A stretch of 64,000 nucleotides of DNA from Kribbella catacumbae DSM 19601 (lineage in GTDB: Bacteria > Actinomycetota > Actinomycetes > Propionibacteriales > Kribbellaceae), in contig NZ_AQUZ01000017.1 in assembly GCF_000372465.1 (NCBI RefSeq), positions 1 to 64,000 of the forward strand, given 5' to 3'. A program made the translations under genes and the position numbers. A model generated the notes under the pieces. That model was not told the origin of the DNA. It did not search any database and saw only the letters and a program-made list of their open reading frames with translations. This document shows positions 55,927 to 63,743 of the stretch, piece by piece (within the stretch, counting starts at the first letter, position 1; each line of letters opens with the position of its first letter).

Positions 55927-55992
55927 TCAGCGGAAGCCAACTCCAGCTGGCGATCGGCAGCCGGCAATCAGCGGAAGCCAACGCCGGTTGGC

Positions 55993-56092
55993 GTCCCGAC
56001 CGACAGGACATAGTGCCCAAATCGTGCCTGTCCGCCACCTCCCTGAGCGTGGCGGGCCGGCCGAACACCGACTATGTCCTGTCGGTCGGGAC
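55993..56092. repeat. Long palindromic intergenic repeat, class III copy 1
   Basis: Perfect 22-bp inverted arms (55993-56014 and 56071-56092; core CGACAGGACATAG / CTATGTCCTGTCG) enclose 56 bp that contain their own CCGCCAC/GTGGCGG hairpin. Situated between convergent guaB1 and the FGE-like gene. A diverged copy lies at 59768-59868, again between convergent genes. Confidence 0.85.
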
Positions 56093-56116
56093 AGTTCTCC
56101 GCGCCGGTGGACAACG

Positions 56117-56746
56117 TCAGCAGATGGTTTGGGCGAGGCGGAAGCCCAGGTCGTCGATGTGGAACGTGGGATGGCTCTTGCGACGGCTGGACGCCCGGCA
56201 GGCGTTGGGCGGGTCGTAGGCGCCACCGCCGCGGAACACGCGATACGGCCCGTACTCCGGTGAGTGGAGTTCCCAGGTCCACTCCCACACGTTGCCGAGC
56301 AGATCGTGGAAGCCCCACCGGTTCGGGACCTTGCCGCCGACCTCGTGCACCCGGCCGTCGGAGTTGTCGCGATACCAGGCGATCTCGTCCAGCTCGCCGT
56401 ACCGCGCCTCGCGGCTGCCCGCGCGGCACGCGTACTCCCACTCGGCCTCCGACGGCAACCGATACCCGTTCACCGTCCAGTCACAGGTGACCCGCTCCCC
56501 GTCCCGATCCCCATCGACCAGCCCGTACGCGGGTACGAGCCCCTCCGTCACCGACAACTCGTTGCAGTACCGGACCGCGTCCAGCCAGGAGACATCAGTC
56601 GCCGGCAGCTCACCGGACGCGCCCTCGGAGTGCTGAGCCTGCGTGACCGCACAGCCCGCCAGCCGAAACGGCGGCACCTCCACGACCCACGACGTCCCCG
56701 ACCCCTCGTCACGCAAGCCGACCTTGCCACCCGGAAGCTCGATCAT
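56117..56746 (-). CDS. Formylglycine-generating-enzyme-like (SUMF1/EgtB fold) protein
   Basis: 209 residues (if started at 56746) of the FGE-sulfatase fold: GYRLPSEAEWEYACRAG, NRWGFHDLLGNVWEWTWE, YRVFRGGGAYD, ACRASSRRKSHP and a C-terminal GFRLAQ. It is shorter than classical FGE (about 300) and lacks the usual N-terminal third, so it may be a stand-alone non-catalytic domain or a C-type-lectin-like ligand binder. The start is unsure: ATG at 56746 follows TAGCGT, and a GTG at 56803 is possible. Confidence 0.82.
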   Translation of the reverse strand: MIELPGGKVGLRDEGSGTSWVVEVPPFRLAGCAVTQAQHSEGASGELPATDVSWLDAVRYCNELSVTEGLVPAYGLVDGDRDGERVTCDWTVNGYRLPSEAEWEYACRAGSREARYGELDEIAWYRDNSDGRVHEVGGKVPNRWGFHDLLGNVWEWTWELHSPEYGPYRVFRGGGAYDPPNACRASSRRKSHPTFHIDDLGFRLAQTIC

Positions 56747-56907
56747 CAGACCCAGGACGCTACCAGCGCCCCAAACCCCAGAGACTTCCCTCGGATCCCC
56801 CACAGGCCAAGGCGGATCTCCTACAGTCCGCCAGGGTTGGTCGCAGGGTTAGGCGCAGAGCCGGTTAGCAGCCGAGCGGCAGGCGGTCAGGACCCGCACC
56901 ACGCCAC

Positions 56908-56952
56908 CGCGTGAAGGAAATTTGCCGCTCCGCGACAATTTTCTTTCACGCG
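56908..56952. terminator. AT-containing long hairpin between the FGE-like and AraC regions
   Basis: CGCGTGAAGGAAA...TTTCTTTCACGCG pairs over about 18 of 20 positions around a short GC loop. Both arms carry A/T runs, unusual here, so it could act as an intrinsic terminator in either direction. Confidence 0.6.
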
Positions 56953-56996
56953 AAGCGCATGACCGCGCCCGAGGGCGCGATCCGCTGTCAGTGTGC

Positions 56997-57027
56997 TTGA
57001 CCTCAACCAAAGTTGAGTTTCTAGGGC
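56997..57027 (+). promoter_or_regulatory. SoxR/MerR-type promoter, orphaned
   Basis: TTGACC (-35), a 19-bp spacer and TAGGGC (-10) flank the dyad CTCAAC-CAAA-GTTGAG centred in the spacer. The long spacer with a CCTCAA/TTGAGG-like dyad is the signature of MerR-family (SoxR) control. No full gene follows; only a 26-codon MDR remnant does. Confidence 0.6.
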
Positions 57028-57105
57028 ACCCTGGAACACGCCGCCGACGCTCACGCTGCCATGGAAGCCCGCACGGTAGTCGGCAAGACAGTCCTGCTCA
57101 CCTGA
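57025..57105 (+). pseudogene. C-terminal remnant of an MDR quinone oxidoreductase
   Basis: Immediately after the SoxR-like promoter the frame reads GTLEHAADAHAAMEARTVVG and ends KTVLLT-stop. This is the C-terminal pattern of zinc-type/quinone oxidoreductases (AAxAHxxMExRxxxGKxVL). No start codon precedes it except an internal ATG. Deletion of the body seems to have joined the promoter to the last 26 codons. Its end overlaps the convergent AraC gene by 8 bp. Confidence 0.6.
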
Positions 57106-57895
57106 CGAAGTGGGAGTGGCGGCCGGGGGTGTGGCCGTAGGTGCGGGTGAAGGCGGCGATGAAGGCTGATGGGCTGGAATAGCCGACACGATGGGCTACC
57201 TCCGAGACCGGATGGGTGTCGAGGAGGACCTGGGCCGCGCGGAGGCGGAGGTGCGTTCGCCAGGCGGTGAAGGACCTACCGAACTCGCGGTGGAAGTCTC
57301 GTTGCAGTGTCTTCGGGCTGATGTGGAACCGCGCCGCCCACTCGTCCAGCTGGGTCGGATTGCCCGGGTCCTGGGCGAGTTCGCGTGCCACTCGCAAGGC
57401 GAAGCCTGGCCCATCCGTGTGAAGACCGGTGAAGTCGCGCACCGACGCACCGAGGCCGGCCATGATCCGCGCACGGGCCGCCAGGGCGTCAGCCTCGGCG
57501 TACCCGGGTGTGGCGATCTCCGCGACCAGTTGGCCGGCCTCCGGCGAAATGGCGACAGCGCCGAACCGAAGACCGGTCAGCGCCGCCGGTACTTCGCGCA
57601 GGCAGACCCGGAAGACGAGTTGACGGTCAGGGGCGTGCACCGCGTGGGTGACGGCGCGCTGCACCCAGACCGCCTCCGACGAACCGGCGAAGGAGGTCGC
57701 GCTCCCGTGCCGGGCCGACAGTGGGCCGTCGGGCGACCAGTAGAGCTGGTGGAGGAAGTCCTGCCGGCTCTCACCGAATTCGAGTCGCCCGGCGGAGACG
57801 CAGCGCAGCACGAGGATCCCGCCCGGCGTGCCCAGTCCGTAGCCGAACTCGCGGCACGACTCGGGGTCGGTGCCGAACACGGTCACCAAACTCAA
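57098..57895 (-). CDS. AraC family transcriptional regulator
   Basis: 265 residues: N-terminal cupin-like sensing domain (1-165) and C-terminal double HTH (about 170-262: LDEWAARFHISPKTLQRDFHREFG, then VSEVAHRVGYSSPSAFIAAFTRTYGHTPG). TTG start with GGGAGGA eight bases upstream. Divergent from the siderophore-binding lipoprotein gene, sharing the intergenic iron box. The arrangement suggests an AraC-type siderophore-uptake activator sensing ferri-siderophore (inference). Confidence 0.9.
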   Translation of the reverse strand: MSLVTVFGTDPESCREFGYGLGTPGGILVLRCVSAGRLEFGESRQDFLHQLYWSPDGPLSARHGSATSFAGSSEAVWVQRAVTHAVHAPDRQLVFRVCLREVPAALTGLRFGAVAISPEAGQLVAEIATPGYAEADALAARARIMAGLGASVRDFTGLHTDGPGFALRVARELAQDPGNPTQLDEWAARFHISPKTLQRDFHREFGRSFTAWRTHLRLRAAQVLLDTHPVSEVAHRVGYSSPSAFIAAFTRTYGHTPGRHSHFVR

Positions 57896-57950
57896 AGGTG
57901 TCCTCCCGGCGACAGTGGCTGACCTGTGCGCGCTAGTGAGCGCATCGGAG

Positions 57951-57965
57951 TAAGGCTAGCCTAAC
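57951..57965 (+). promoter_or_regulatory. Iron box (DtxR/IdeR/DmdR-type)
   Basis: TAAGGCTAGCCTAAC contains the palindrome AGGCTAGCCT and resembles the actinobacterial iron-box consensus TTAGGTTAGGCTAACCTAA. It lies 35 bp before the FepB-like start and 56 bp before the divergent araC start, so both would be repressed by iron-loaded DtxR-type protein. Confidence 0.78.
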
Positions 57966-57999
57966 TTCGATCCAGCCCTCTGTCAGAAAGAACCCCGCC

Positions 58000-58977
58000 A
58001 TGTCTTTGCGCCTGCTGGGTGCACTCGCCGTCGCGTTCAGCCTGGTCGCGTGCGGCTCGTCCGATCCCGAACCGGCCCAGGCCGTCGAGACCCGGGTCTT
58101 CAAGGCCGACAACGGCGACATCACCGTCCCCAAGGATCCGCGGCGCGTCGTCGCCACCGGGTACGCCGTACCGGTGCTGATCGAGGCGGACGCGGCGCTG
58201 GTCGGCATCTCCAGTTGGCAGCGGGGCATCCCGATGATGTCGGCCGCGGACAAGGCGACGTACGAGAAGCTGGCCAAGATCGCGGGGGAGACGGCTGACT
58301 CGACCGACTACGAGAAGATCGCGCTGGCCAGACCCGACCTGATCGTGATCGGAGTGCCGAAGCCGGTGCTCGGCGACATCGATCTCGAGCGGCTGGAGGC
58401 GATCGCGCCCGTCGTCGCGATCGGGCCGACGCTGCCGTCGGCGTGGCGTGAGCTGTCCCGCCGGCAGAGTGACGCGGCGGGGCGCAGTACGAACTTCGAT
58501 GCCGCCAAGACCGCCTACGAGCAGAAAGTCGCCAAGCTGAAGGCGAAATACGCGCCCGTACTGCGGGACGTCCGCTTCGGCCACGTCGGCGGTTACGGCG
58601 AGGTTGCCAAGGGCAACTTCCAGCACGAGTTCGAGGGATCGTGGGGGACCAACGTCGGCACCGACATCGGGATGAGTTACCCCGGCGAGGTGAAGAAGAA
58701 GGGCGGCGGCAGCCTCGACGTCGCCGAGCAGACCTCGATCGAGCTGCTGCCGGAGAGCTACGCGGACGCGACCGCGATCACCTACACGCTCGAACCGGAC
58801 GGCTCGGTCGGGGAGGCCGTCAGGTACGTACTGGCCTCGCCGCTGTGGAAGAGCCTGCCGGCGGTCAAGGCGGGCAAGGTCTTCCCGGTGCGCTTCACGC
58901 AGGCGGCGACGTACGAGTCCGCGCTGCTCACGCTCGATTCCCTCGACCAGACGCTCGCGCCGTGGGCGGCCGGATGA
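58000..58977 (+). CDS. Iron-siderophore ABC transporter substrate-binding lipoprotein (FepB/FecB-like)
   Basis: 325 residues. Lipoprotein signal with lipobox VACG (Cys at about 18), then a class III binding-protein fold: DPRRVVATGYAVPVLIEADAA, YEKIALARPDLIVIG, LPAVKAGKVFPV. Preceded by an iron box. Coupled by 4-bp overlap to a siderophore-interacting reductase, but permease and ATPase genes are not in the window, so it must share those encoded elsewhere. Confidence 0.92.
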   Translation: MSLRLLGALAVAFSLVACGSSDPEPAQAVETRVFKADNGDITVPKDPRRVVATGYAVPVLIEADAALVGISSWQRGIPMMSAADKATYEKLAKIAGETADSTDYEKIALARPDLIVIGVPKPVLGDIDLERLEAIAPVVAIGPTLPSAWRELSRRQSDAAGRSTNFDAAKTAYEQKVAKLKAKYAPVLRDVRFGHVGGYGEVAKGNFQHEFEGSWGTNVGTDIGMSYPGEVKKKGGGSLDVAEQTSIELLPESYADATAITYTLEPDGSVGEAVRYVLASPLWKSLPAVKAGKVFPVRFTQAATYESALLTLDSLDQTLAPWAAG

Positions 58978-59762
58978 ACCGCGAGAACCCGGCCGAGCGG
59001 ACCGCGCTGCATCACACCCAGGGAACCGGCATCGAGCGGATCGCGTACCCGATCGGAATCCGGACGACGACTGTCGCGGCGCTGGAGTACGTCACGCCGT
59101 ACATGCTGCGGGTGACGCTCGAAGGTCCGGGGCTGGACGGCTTCCACACCTACCAGTTCGACGACCACGTCCGGGTGATCTTCCCTGACCCCGATGGCAC
59201 GCTGCGCCTCCCGGTCCCCAATGAACACCTGATGCTCAACTGGCCGCATCCGCCGCCACGCAGCCGCAAATACACCGTACGCCGGTACGCCGGCCGCGAA
59301 CTGGACCTCGATTTCGTCATCCACCCCGGCGGCCTCGCCTCCACCTGGGCCGTGCAACTGCAACCGGGCGACGAGGTCGCGATCGCCGGCCCGCCGGGTG
59401 CCAAGTCGTTCCCGCAGACCTATGCCCACTACCTCTTCGCCGTCGACACCACGGCCCTCCCCGCAGCGGCCCGCTGGCTAGAGGAATCCTCGGATGACGT
59501 CTCCGCCGACCTGGTCATCGAACACGACCACCCCGAGGAACCGGCCTACCCACTGGCCAAACGAGCCGACGTGACCATCACCTGGGTCCCCCGCGGCCAA
59601 CTCGCCCCGGCCGTCCAGCAACTCCGAGCCGACCCCAGCACCTTCCTCTTCGCCGCCGGCGAAGCAGACTCGATCAAGCCCCTCCGCCCCTGGTCCAAAC
59701 CCCGCCTTCCACACCTCTTCACCGGCTACTGGAAACAAGGCCAGACCGACCACGACGAGTAG
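58974..59762 (+). CDS. Siderophore-interacting protein (ferric-siderophore reductase, SIP family)
   Basis: 262 residues of the SIP group (ViuB/YqjH): FAD-binding motif SRKYTVRRY, LDLDFVIHPGGLASTWA, AGPPGAKSF, then the NAD(P)H domain with FAAGEADSIKPLR. It releases iron by reducing imported Fe(III)-siderophore in the cytosol. ATGA overlap with the lipoprotein gene; same iron-regulated unit. Confidence 0.93.
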   Translation: MNRENPAERTALHHTQGTGIERIAYPIGIRTTTVAALEYVTPYMLRVTLEGPGLDGFHTYQFDDHVRVIFPDPDGTLRLPVPNEHLMLNWPHPPPRSRKYTVRRYAGRELDLDFVIHPGGLASTWAVQLQPGDEVAIAGPPGAKSFPQTYAHYLFAVDTTALPAAARWLEESSDDVSADLVIEHDHPEEPAYPLAKRADVTITWVPRGQLAPAVQQLRADPSTFLFAAGEADSIKPLRPWSKPRLPHLFTGYWKQGQTDHDE

Positions 59763-59767
59763 GCGGT

Positions 59768-59868
59768 GTCCCTAACGACAGGTAGTGCACTGCGAGACGC
59801 TGTACACATCAACGCAGCTAGCGCTCGGGTGCACTGTTCGCCGTGCGCTATGTCCTGTCGCTCGGGAC
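59768..59868. repeat. Long palindromic intergenic repeat, class III copy 2 (diverged)
   Basis: Left arm from 59768 (GTCCCTAACGACAGG) and right arm to 59868 (CCTGTCGCTCGGGAC) are imperfect inverses and match the arms of 55993-56092. The inner sequence differs. Between convergent SIP and MDR genes. Confidence 0.65.
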
Positions 59869-59908
59869 AGACCAGTGGCCGCAACCTTCAGGAATGCGCT
59901 TGCCCAGC

Positions 59909-60931
59909 TCAGCTGGAGGTCAGGCTGATGAGCACCTTTCCGGTGGCGCCGGACTCGACCGACTGGTGGGCCTGGACGGTTTGGTCGAGGGTGAAGTGGT
60001 GGAGCGGGAGACCGGCGGCCTCGCCTACGGGGACGGCGCCCGCCGCGATTGCGGCATTGATGTCCTCGGCGGCGGCCGCGATGAACTCCCAGCCCACGGA
60101 GTAGAGCAGCACGAACTGGTATCGCGAGTTCAGTCCCATGTTGGCGCGGATGTCGATCGCGAACGGCTGGTCGCCGTCGTTGGCGTAGATCGCGATGGTG
60201 CCGCGCGGACGCAGTACTGCGAGGTCAAGCTCGTTGTTGGCGCCCGCGGCCACCTCGACGATCAGGTCGACGCCTTCGGGCGCGAACTTGCGGATCTGAG
60301 TCGCGGCGTCCTCATCGCGGTAGTTGACGACGTGATGTGCGCCCGCGACCGACGCGTACTCCGTCTTGGTGGGGCTGGTCGTCGCGATCACGGTCGCACT
60401 GGCCCAGCGAGCCAGCTGGATCGCTGCGTGCCCCACGGCTCCGGCCCCGCCGGCGACCAGGATCACCTTGCCGTCGAGCGCGCCCGGCGAGAGTCGCGCC
60501 GGCCCGCCCTCGGCAACGGTCAGCGCGCGATGTGCCGTGATCGCCGGGATGCCGATGCTCGCGCCGAGGTCGAAGGAGGCGTCGTCCGCCAACGGAAACG
60601 CCCGCTCGGCGGGGATGACGGTGTACTCCTGCGCCGTCCCGCTCAAGGGTCGCCCGAAAGCGGCCAATGTCACCCACACCCGATCGCCGACGGCCAGGCC
60701 ATCGACGTCAGGTCCGACGGCATCGACAACGCCGGCGCCGTCCTGGTTCGGGACTGACTCGACCACGTCGCCGCCGTACAGGCCGGTGCGGGCTTTCCAG
60801 TCGGTCGGATTCACGCCGGAGACCACTACCCGGATCCGTACTTCGCCGGGTCCTGGTTCGGGAATGTCACGATCGACGAGTTGGAGAACGGAGTCGGCTG
60901 CGCCGAGCTGGTCGAACACGATGGCCTTCAT
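59909..60931 (-). CDS. NADP-dependent MDR oxidoreductase (quinone oxidoreductase-like)
   Basis: 340 residues of the zinc-independent MDR group: MKAIVFDQLG start, GEVRIRVVVSGVNPTDWKAR, NQDGAGVVDAVG, GDRVWV, then Rossmann VILVAGGAGAVGHAAIQLA, and C-terminal FTLDQTVQAHQSVESGATGKVLI. ATG with TATAGC just upstream. Convergent with the siderophore reductase gene. Substrate unknown (quinones or enals are typical). Confidence 0.93.
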   Translation of the reverse strand: MKAIVFDQLGAADSVLQLVDRDIPEPGPGEVRIRVVVSGVNPTDWKARTGLYGGDVVESVPNQDGAGVVDAVGPDVDGLAVGDRVWVTLAAFGRPLSGTAQEYTVIPAERAFPLADDASFDLGASIGIPAITAHRALTVAEGGPARLSPGALDGKVILVAGGAGAVGHAAIQLARWASATVIATTSPTKTEYASVAGAHHVVNYRDEDAATQIRKFAPEGVDLIVEVAAGANNELDLAVLRPRGTIAIYANDGDQPFAIDIRANMGLNSRYQFVLLYSVGWEFIAAAAEDINAAIAAGAVPVGEAAGLPLHHFTLDQTVQAHQSVESGATGKVLISLTSS

Positions 60932-60981
60932 GCTCGCTATAGCTGCTGGCCTCGCCGCCTTATTCCAGCTGTGCGGAGATT

Positions 60982-61206
60982 TCAGATCCGCGGATCCCTG
61001 GGGTCGGGGTGGTCGTCGACGACCGTGGTGTGGGAAGAGCGAGTGCGCTGGCCGTTGAGGAGGAGCACCAGGACAAGGCCGAGGGCGCCTGCTCCCATCA
61101 AGATGTAGCCGACCATGGTCAGGTCGACGCCGCTGATCCGGTCCGAGACGGCGAACGCGAGCACGCCGCCGAGGGCGAGCAGAAAGATCCCTGCGCCGAT
61201 ACCCAT
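60982..61206 (-). CDS. DUF6458 family small membrane protein
   Basis: 74 residues with two helices (IGAGIFLLALGGVLAFAV; MVGYILMGAGALGLVLVLLL) joined by SDRISGVDL, the DUF6458 pattern of Actinobacteria, and a charged tail. ATG after GGAGGTG. Divergent from terC. Function unknown. Confidence 0.82.
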   Translation of the reverse strand: MGIGAGIFLLALGGVLAFAVSDRISGVDLTMVGYILMGAGALGLVLVLLLNGQRTRSSHTTVVDDHPDPRDPRI

Positions 61207-61309
61207 CAGACACCTCCAGTTCTCGTGCGCCGTACTGTCCGGGCGGCCAGCAGCGCCTCCTTCGCGTACCCGCGGATCGGGCGGGCAAACTGGGCGAGGG
61301 TGGCGACGA

Positions 61310-62152
61310 GTGGCCGGCCTGTTCGCCGTACTGCTGTTCGTCGTCCATCTTGGCGGGGCGTCCGGCTCGGAGTTCGTGGCCGGCTACATCACGGAGTACA
61401 GCCTCAGCATCGACAACCTGTTCGTCTTCGTCATCATCATGGCGAGGTTCGCCGTGCCGGGGATGGCGCAGGACAAGGTGCTCTACATCGGCATCGTCGT
61501 CTCGATGCTGCTCCGGGCCATCTTCATCCTGGCCGGCGCGGCCGCGATCGCCGCGGCGAGCTGGGTGTTCTACCTCTTCGGCGCGTTCCTGGTCTACACG
61601 GCGGTCAAGCTGGCGCTCGAGGGTGACAACGACGAGACCGACTTCCAGGAGAACGCCGTCCTCCGCGGTCTGCGCAAGATCCTGCCGCTGCAGCACGACT
61701 ACGACGACGGCAAGCTGGTCACCAGGAACGCCGGCGGCCGGCGGATGCTGACCCCGCTGGTGATCGTGATCGCCGCGATCGGCATGGCCAACGTGATCTT
61801 CGCGCTCGACTCGATCCCGGCCATCTTCGGCCTGACCCAGGACGCGTACGTCGTACTGACCGCGAACGCCTTCGCCCTGATGGGACTGCGCCAGCTCTAC
61901 TTCCTGATCGGCGGCCTGCTCGAACGCGTCATCTACCTGAACGTCGGCCTGTCGGCGATCCTCGCCTTCATCGGCGTGAAACTGATCATCGAGGCCCTGC
62001 ACGGTTCGCACATCGACGACATCGGCGCGATCCACCTGCCGCACATCGGCATCCTCACGTCGCTCGGCTTCATCGCCGGAACGCTGCTCGTGACGACGGT
62101 CGCAAGCCTGATCAAGACCGGCTACGACCGCCGTCGCGTCGAAACGGAATAA
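61310..62152 (+). CDS. TerC family integral membrane protein, short N-terminus
   Basis: About 280 residues with eight helices. Hallmarks: AGYITEYSLSIDNLFVFVIIMARFAVP (metal-site acidic residues), VFYLFGAFLVYTAVKL, GMANVIFALDSIPAIFGLT. Usual TerC proteins are 300-340 residues and start with one more helix; the sequence upstream of 61310 encodes none in any frame, so the first helix is lost. GTG start. TerC proteins are linked to tellurite resistance and to metal (Mn) export that supports secreted-protein metallation. 31-bp convergent overlap with the next gene. Confidence 0.85.
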   Translation: MAGLFAVLLFVVHLGGASGSEFVAGYITEYSLSIDNLFVFVIIMARFAVPGMAQDKVLYIGIVVSMLLRAIFILAGAAAIAAASWVFYLFGAFLVYTAVKLALEGDNDETDFQENAVLRGLRKILPLQHDYDDGKLVTRNAGGRRMLTPLVIVIAAIGMANVIFALDSIPAIFGLTQDAYVVLTANAFALMGLRQLYFLIGGLLERVIYLNVGLSAILAFIGVKLIIEALHGSHIDDIGAIHLPHIGILTSLGFIAGTLLVTTVASLIKTGYDRRRVETE

Positions 62153-63411
62153 ACCGTCTCAGCAGCCGGTACAACGTTCCGCGGGGCCGGCCGCAGTCGC
62201 AGATAGAGCAGCGGGATCGGCGAAAGGATCAACCCGGACGCGACCAGCGCAGTACGGATCGATGTTGAGCCGGCCAGGGCGCCGAGCGGGGGACCGCCGG
62301 CCACCTGGCCGATCGCGTTCGCCTGGGACACCATCGAGATCACCGTGGCCCGCGACTTGGAGTCGAGGTTGCGGTTGAGCCAGGCCGACTCGACCGGATA
62401 CGCGATGGTGCCGGCGATGCTGCCGACCCACATCGCAGCCAACGCGAGCCACAGGTACCCGGCGAGCGCGAACCCGACGACGCCGCCCAGCTGGAACAGG
62501 CTGAGCAAGGCCAGCAACCCATTCGGGTGCAGTGAGTTGACGCGTTCCGGCGAGACCTTGTTGACCACTAGCGAGCCGCAGAGTGCGAGGAGCGTGCCGA
62601 CCAGCGAGAACACAGCGAACCAGACCGCCGGATCGGTCGTTCCGAGCAGATCGGGGAAGCTGAAGTCCGACAGGATCTTCACCGACCACAGCCGGTCGAA
62701 GACTTCGCTGGACAGCCCCGAGACCAAGCTGATCAGCACCAGCGTGCGGACCACCGGACGGCGCCGGGCGACCGCCAAGCCGTGTTTGAAGGTTTCGCCC
62801 ATCTGCCGGAAGGTCTCCCGTTCGGCCTTCGGGGTCGGGTGGAAGTTCTGTTCCCGCATGAAGACGAACAGAGCCAGCGCCGTCAGCATCATGCCCACAC
62901 CCGACAGTCGCAGCGGCAGGCTCAGGCTGACCAGGCCGATGGCCCCCGCGGAGACGATGCCGGCGATCCGGAAACCGAGGCTGATCTGCTGACTGCGGAC
63001 GAAGATCCGGCCGATCTTGTCCTCGCCGACTTCATCGGTGATCCAGGCCTGATCGGCTCCCGAGGTGAACGTGAAGCCGAGACCCCAGAGCACCTGCGCC
63101 GCGAGGACGGCGAGGAATGTCGGCACCAGTCCCTGGAGCAGGAGGCCCGCGCCGATCAGGACAAAACCGATGATGACGGACAGCCGCCGGCTGTAGAGGT
63201 CGGCGACGATGCCGGTCGGGATCTCGAACAGGAAGCAGGCGACCTCGAGCGTCGTACCGACGAGCACGAGCTGGAGCGGGCTGAGACCGACTTCCTTGAT
63301 CTGGTAAACGAGGCTGAGGGTGAACGCCAGTGAGGACAGGTAGGCCCAGGCGCCGTTGAAGGCGCAATAGGTGCGAGCCGGATCGGCGGCCCGGTAGGCA
63401 GGCAAAAGCAT
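62122..63411 (-). CDS. MFS exporter with leader-peptide control region
   Basis: 429 residues, twelve helices, of the DHA3-like drug-exporter type: FEIPTGIVADLYSRRLSVIIG is motif A, and SGADQAWITDEVGEDKIGRIFVRSQQ is characteristic of this group. ATG with AGGAG eight bases upstream; part of that site can be sequestered by a hairpin formed with an upstream 5-codon leader. This suggests induction by a ribosome-targeting compound. The 3' end overlaps terC by 31 bp, convergent. Confidence 0.88.
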   Translation of the reverse strand: MLLPAYRAADPARTYCAFNGAWAYLSSLAFTLSLVYQIKEVGLSPLQLVLVGTTLEVACFLFEIPTGIVADLYSRRLSVIIGFVLIGAGLLLQGLVPTFLAVLAAQVLWGLGFTFTSGADQAWITDEVGEDKIGRIFVRSQQISLGFRIAGIVSAGAIGLVSLSLPLRLSGVGMMLTALALFVFMREQNFHPTPKAERETFRQMGETFKHGLAVARRRPVVRTLVLISLVSGLSSEVFDRLWSVKILSDFSFPDLLGTTDPAVWFAVFSLVGTLLALCGSLVVNKVSPERVNSLHPNGLLALLSLFQLGGVVGFALAGYLWLALAAMWVGSIAGTIAYPVESAWLNRNLDSKSRATVISMVSQANAIGQVAGGPPLGALAGSTSIRTALVASGLILSPIPLLYLRLRPAPRNVVPAAETVYSVSTRRRS

Positions 63412-63419
63412 CGTGGATT

Positions 63420-63532
63420 CGCTCCTGAAAGCAGCACGTGTGCGGGCATGGCAAAGCGCGACCGTTCAGAGGCGACGGTCAAAGCGCCGACGTGACGCAC
63501 TACGGCCGGTCCGGCGGTGGTGCGCTTTCAGG
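63420..63532 (-). promoter_or_regulatory. Translational attenuator hairpin before the MFS gene
   Basis: On the transcript, CCTGAAAGC at 63532-63524 (last codon and stop of the leader) is exactly complementary to GCTTTCAGG at 63432-63424, which includes the start of the AGGAG ribosome site. Between them GACCGT/ACGGTC forms a further hairpin, and AAAGCGC can pair with either of two GCGCTTT copies. Pairing would hide the MFS ribosome site unless a ribosome holds the leader. Confidence 0.65.
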
Positions 63533-63545
63533 AAGAAGCTTGCAT
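63528..63545 (-). CDS. Five-codon leader peptide MQASS
   Basis: ATG CAA GCT TCT TCC stop on the minus strand. A TACCAT box (63558-63553) lies seven bases before the ATG, so the transcript should begin at or near the start codon (leaderless). Its final codons form one arm of the hairpin that reaches the MFS ribosome site. Support is positional and structural, not by similarity. Confidence 0.5.
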   Translation of the reverse strand: MQASS

Positions 63546-63743
63546 GTGCGCGATGGTAGGGCAGCGATTCCACCCGCCGCCCCCCAATTACCCGATTGCG
63601 CACCCCCACCGGGGGTACCATCAAAGAAGCCTGGCCCGGCCGTTCCCCCGTGATGGTCGGGTCAGGTCCTTTCTGCCCGAAGCGCGGCCGACCGAAATCG
63701 CTGCGGGTGAGTGCCTCGTCGTACGGCGGTATCACGTGCTGCG

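Noticed and set aside
61009-61626. 205-codon plus-strand frame overlapping DUF6458 and terC
   Set aside because: Shadow frame without similarity; terC in another frame has all family motifs.
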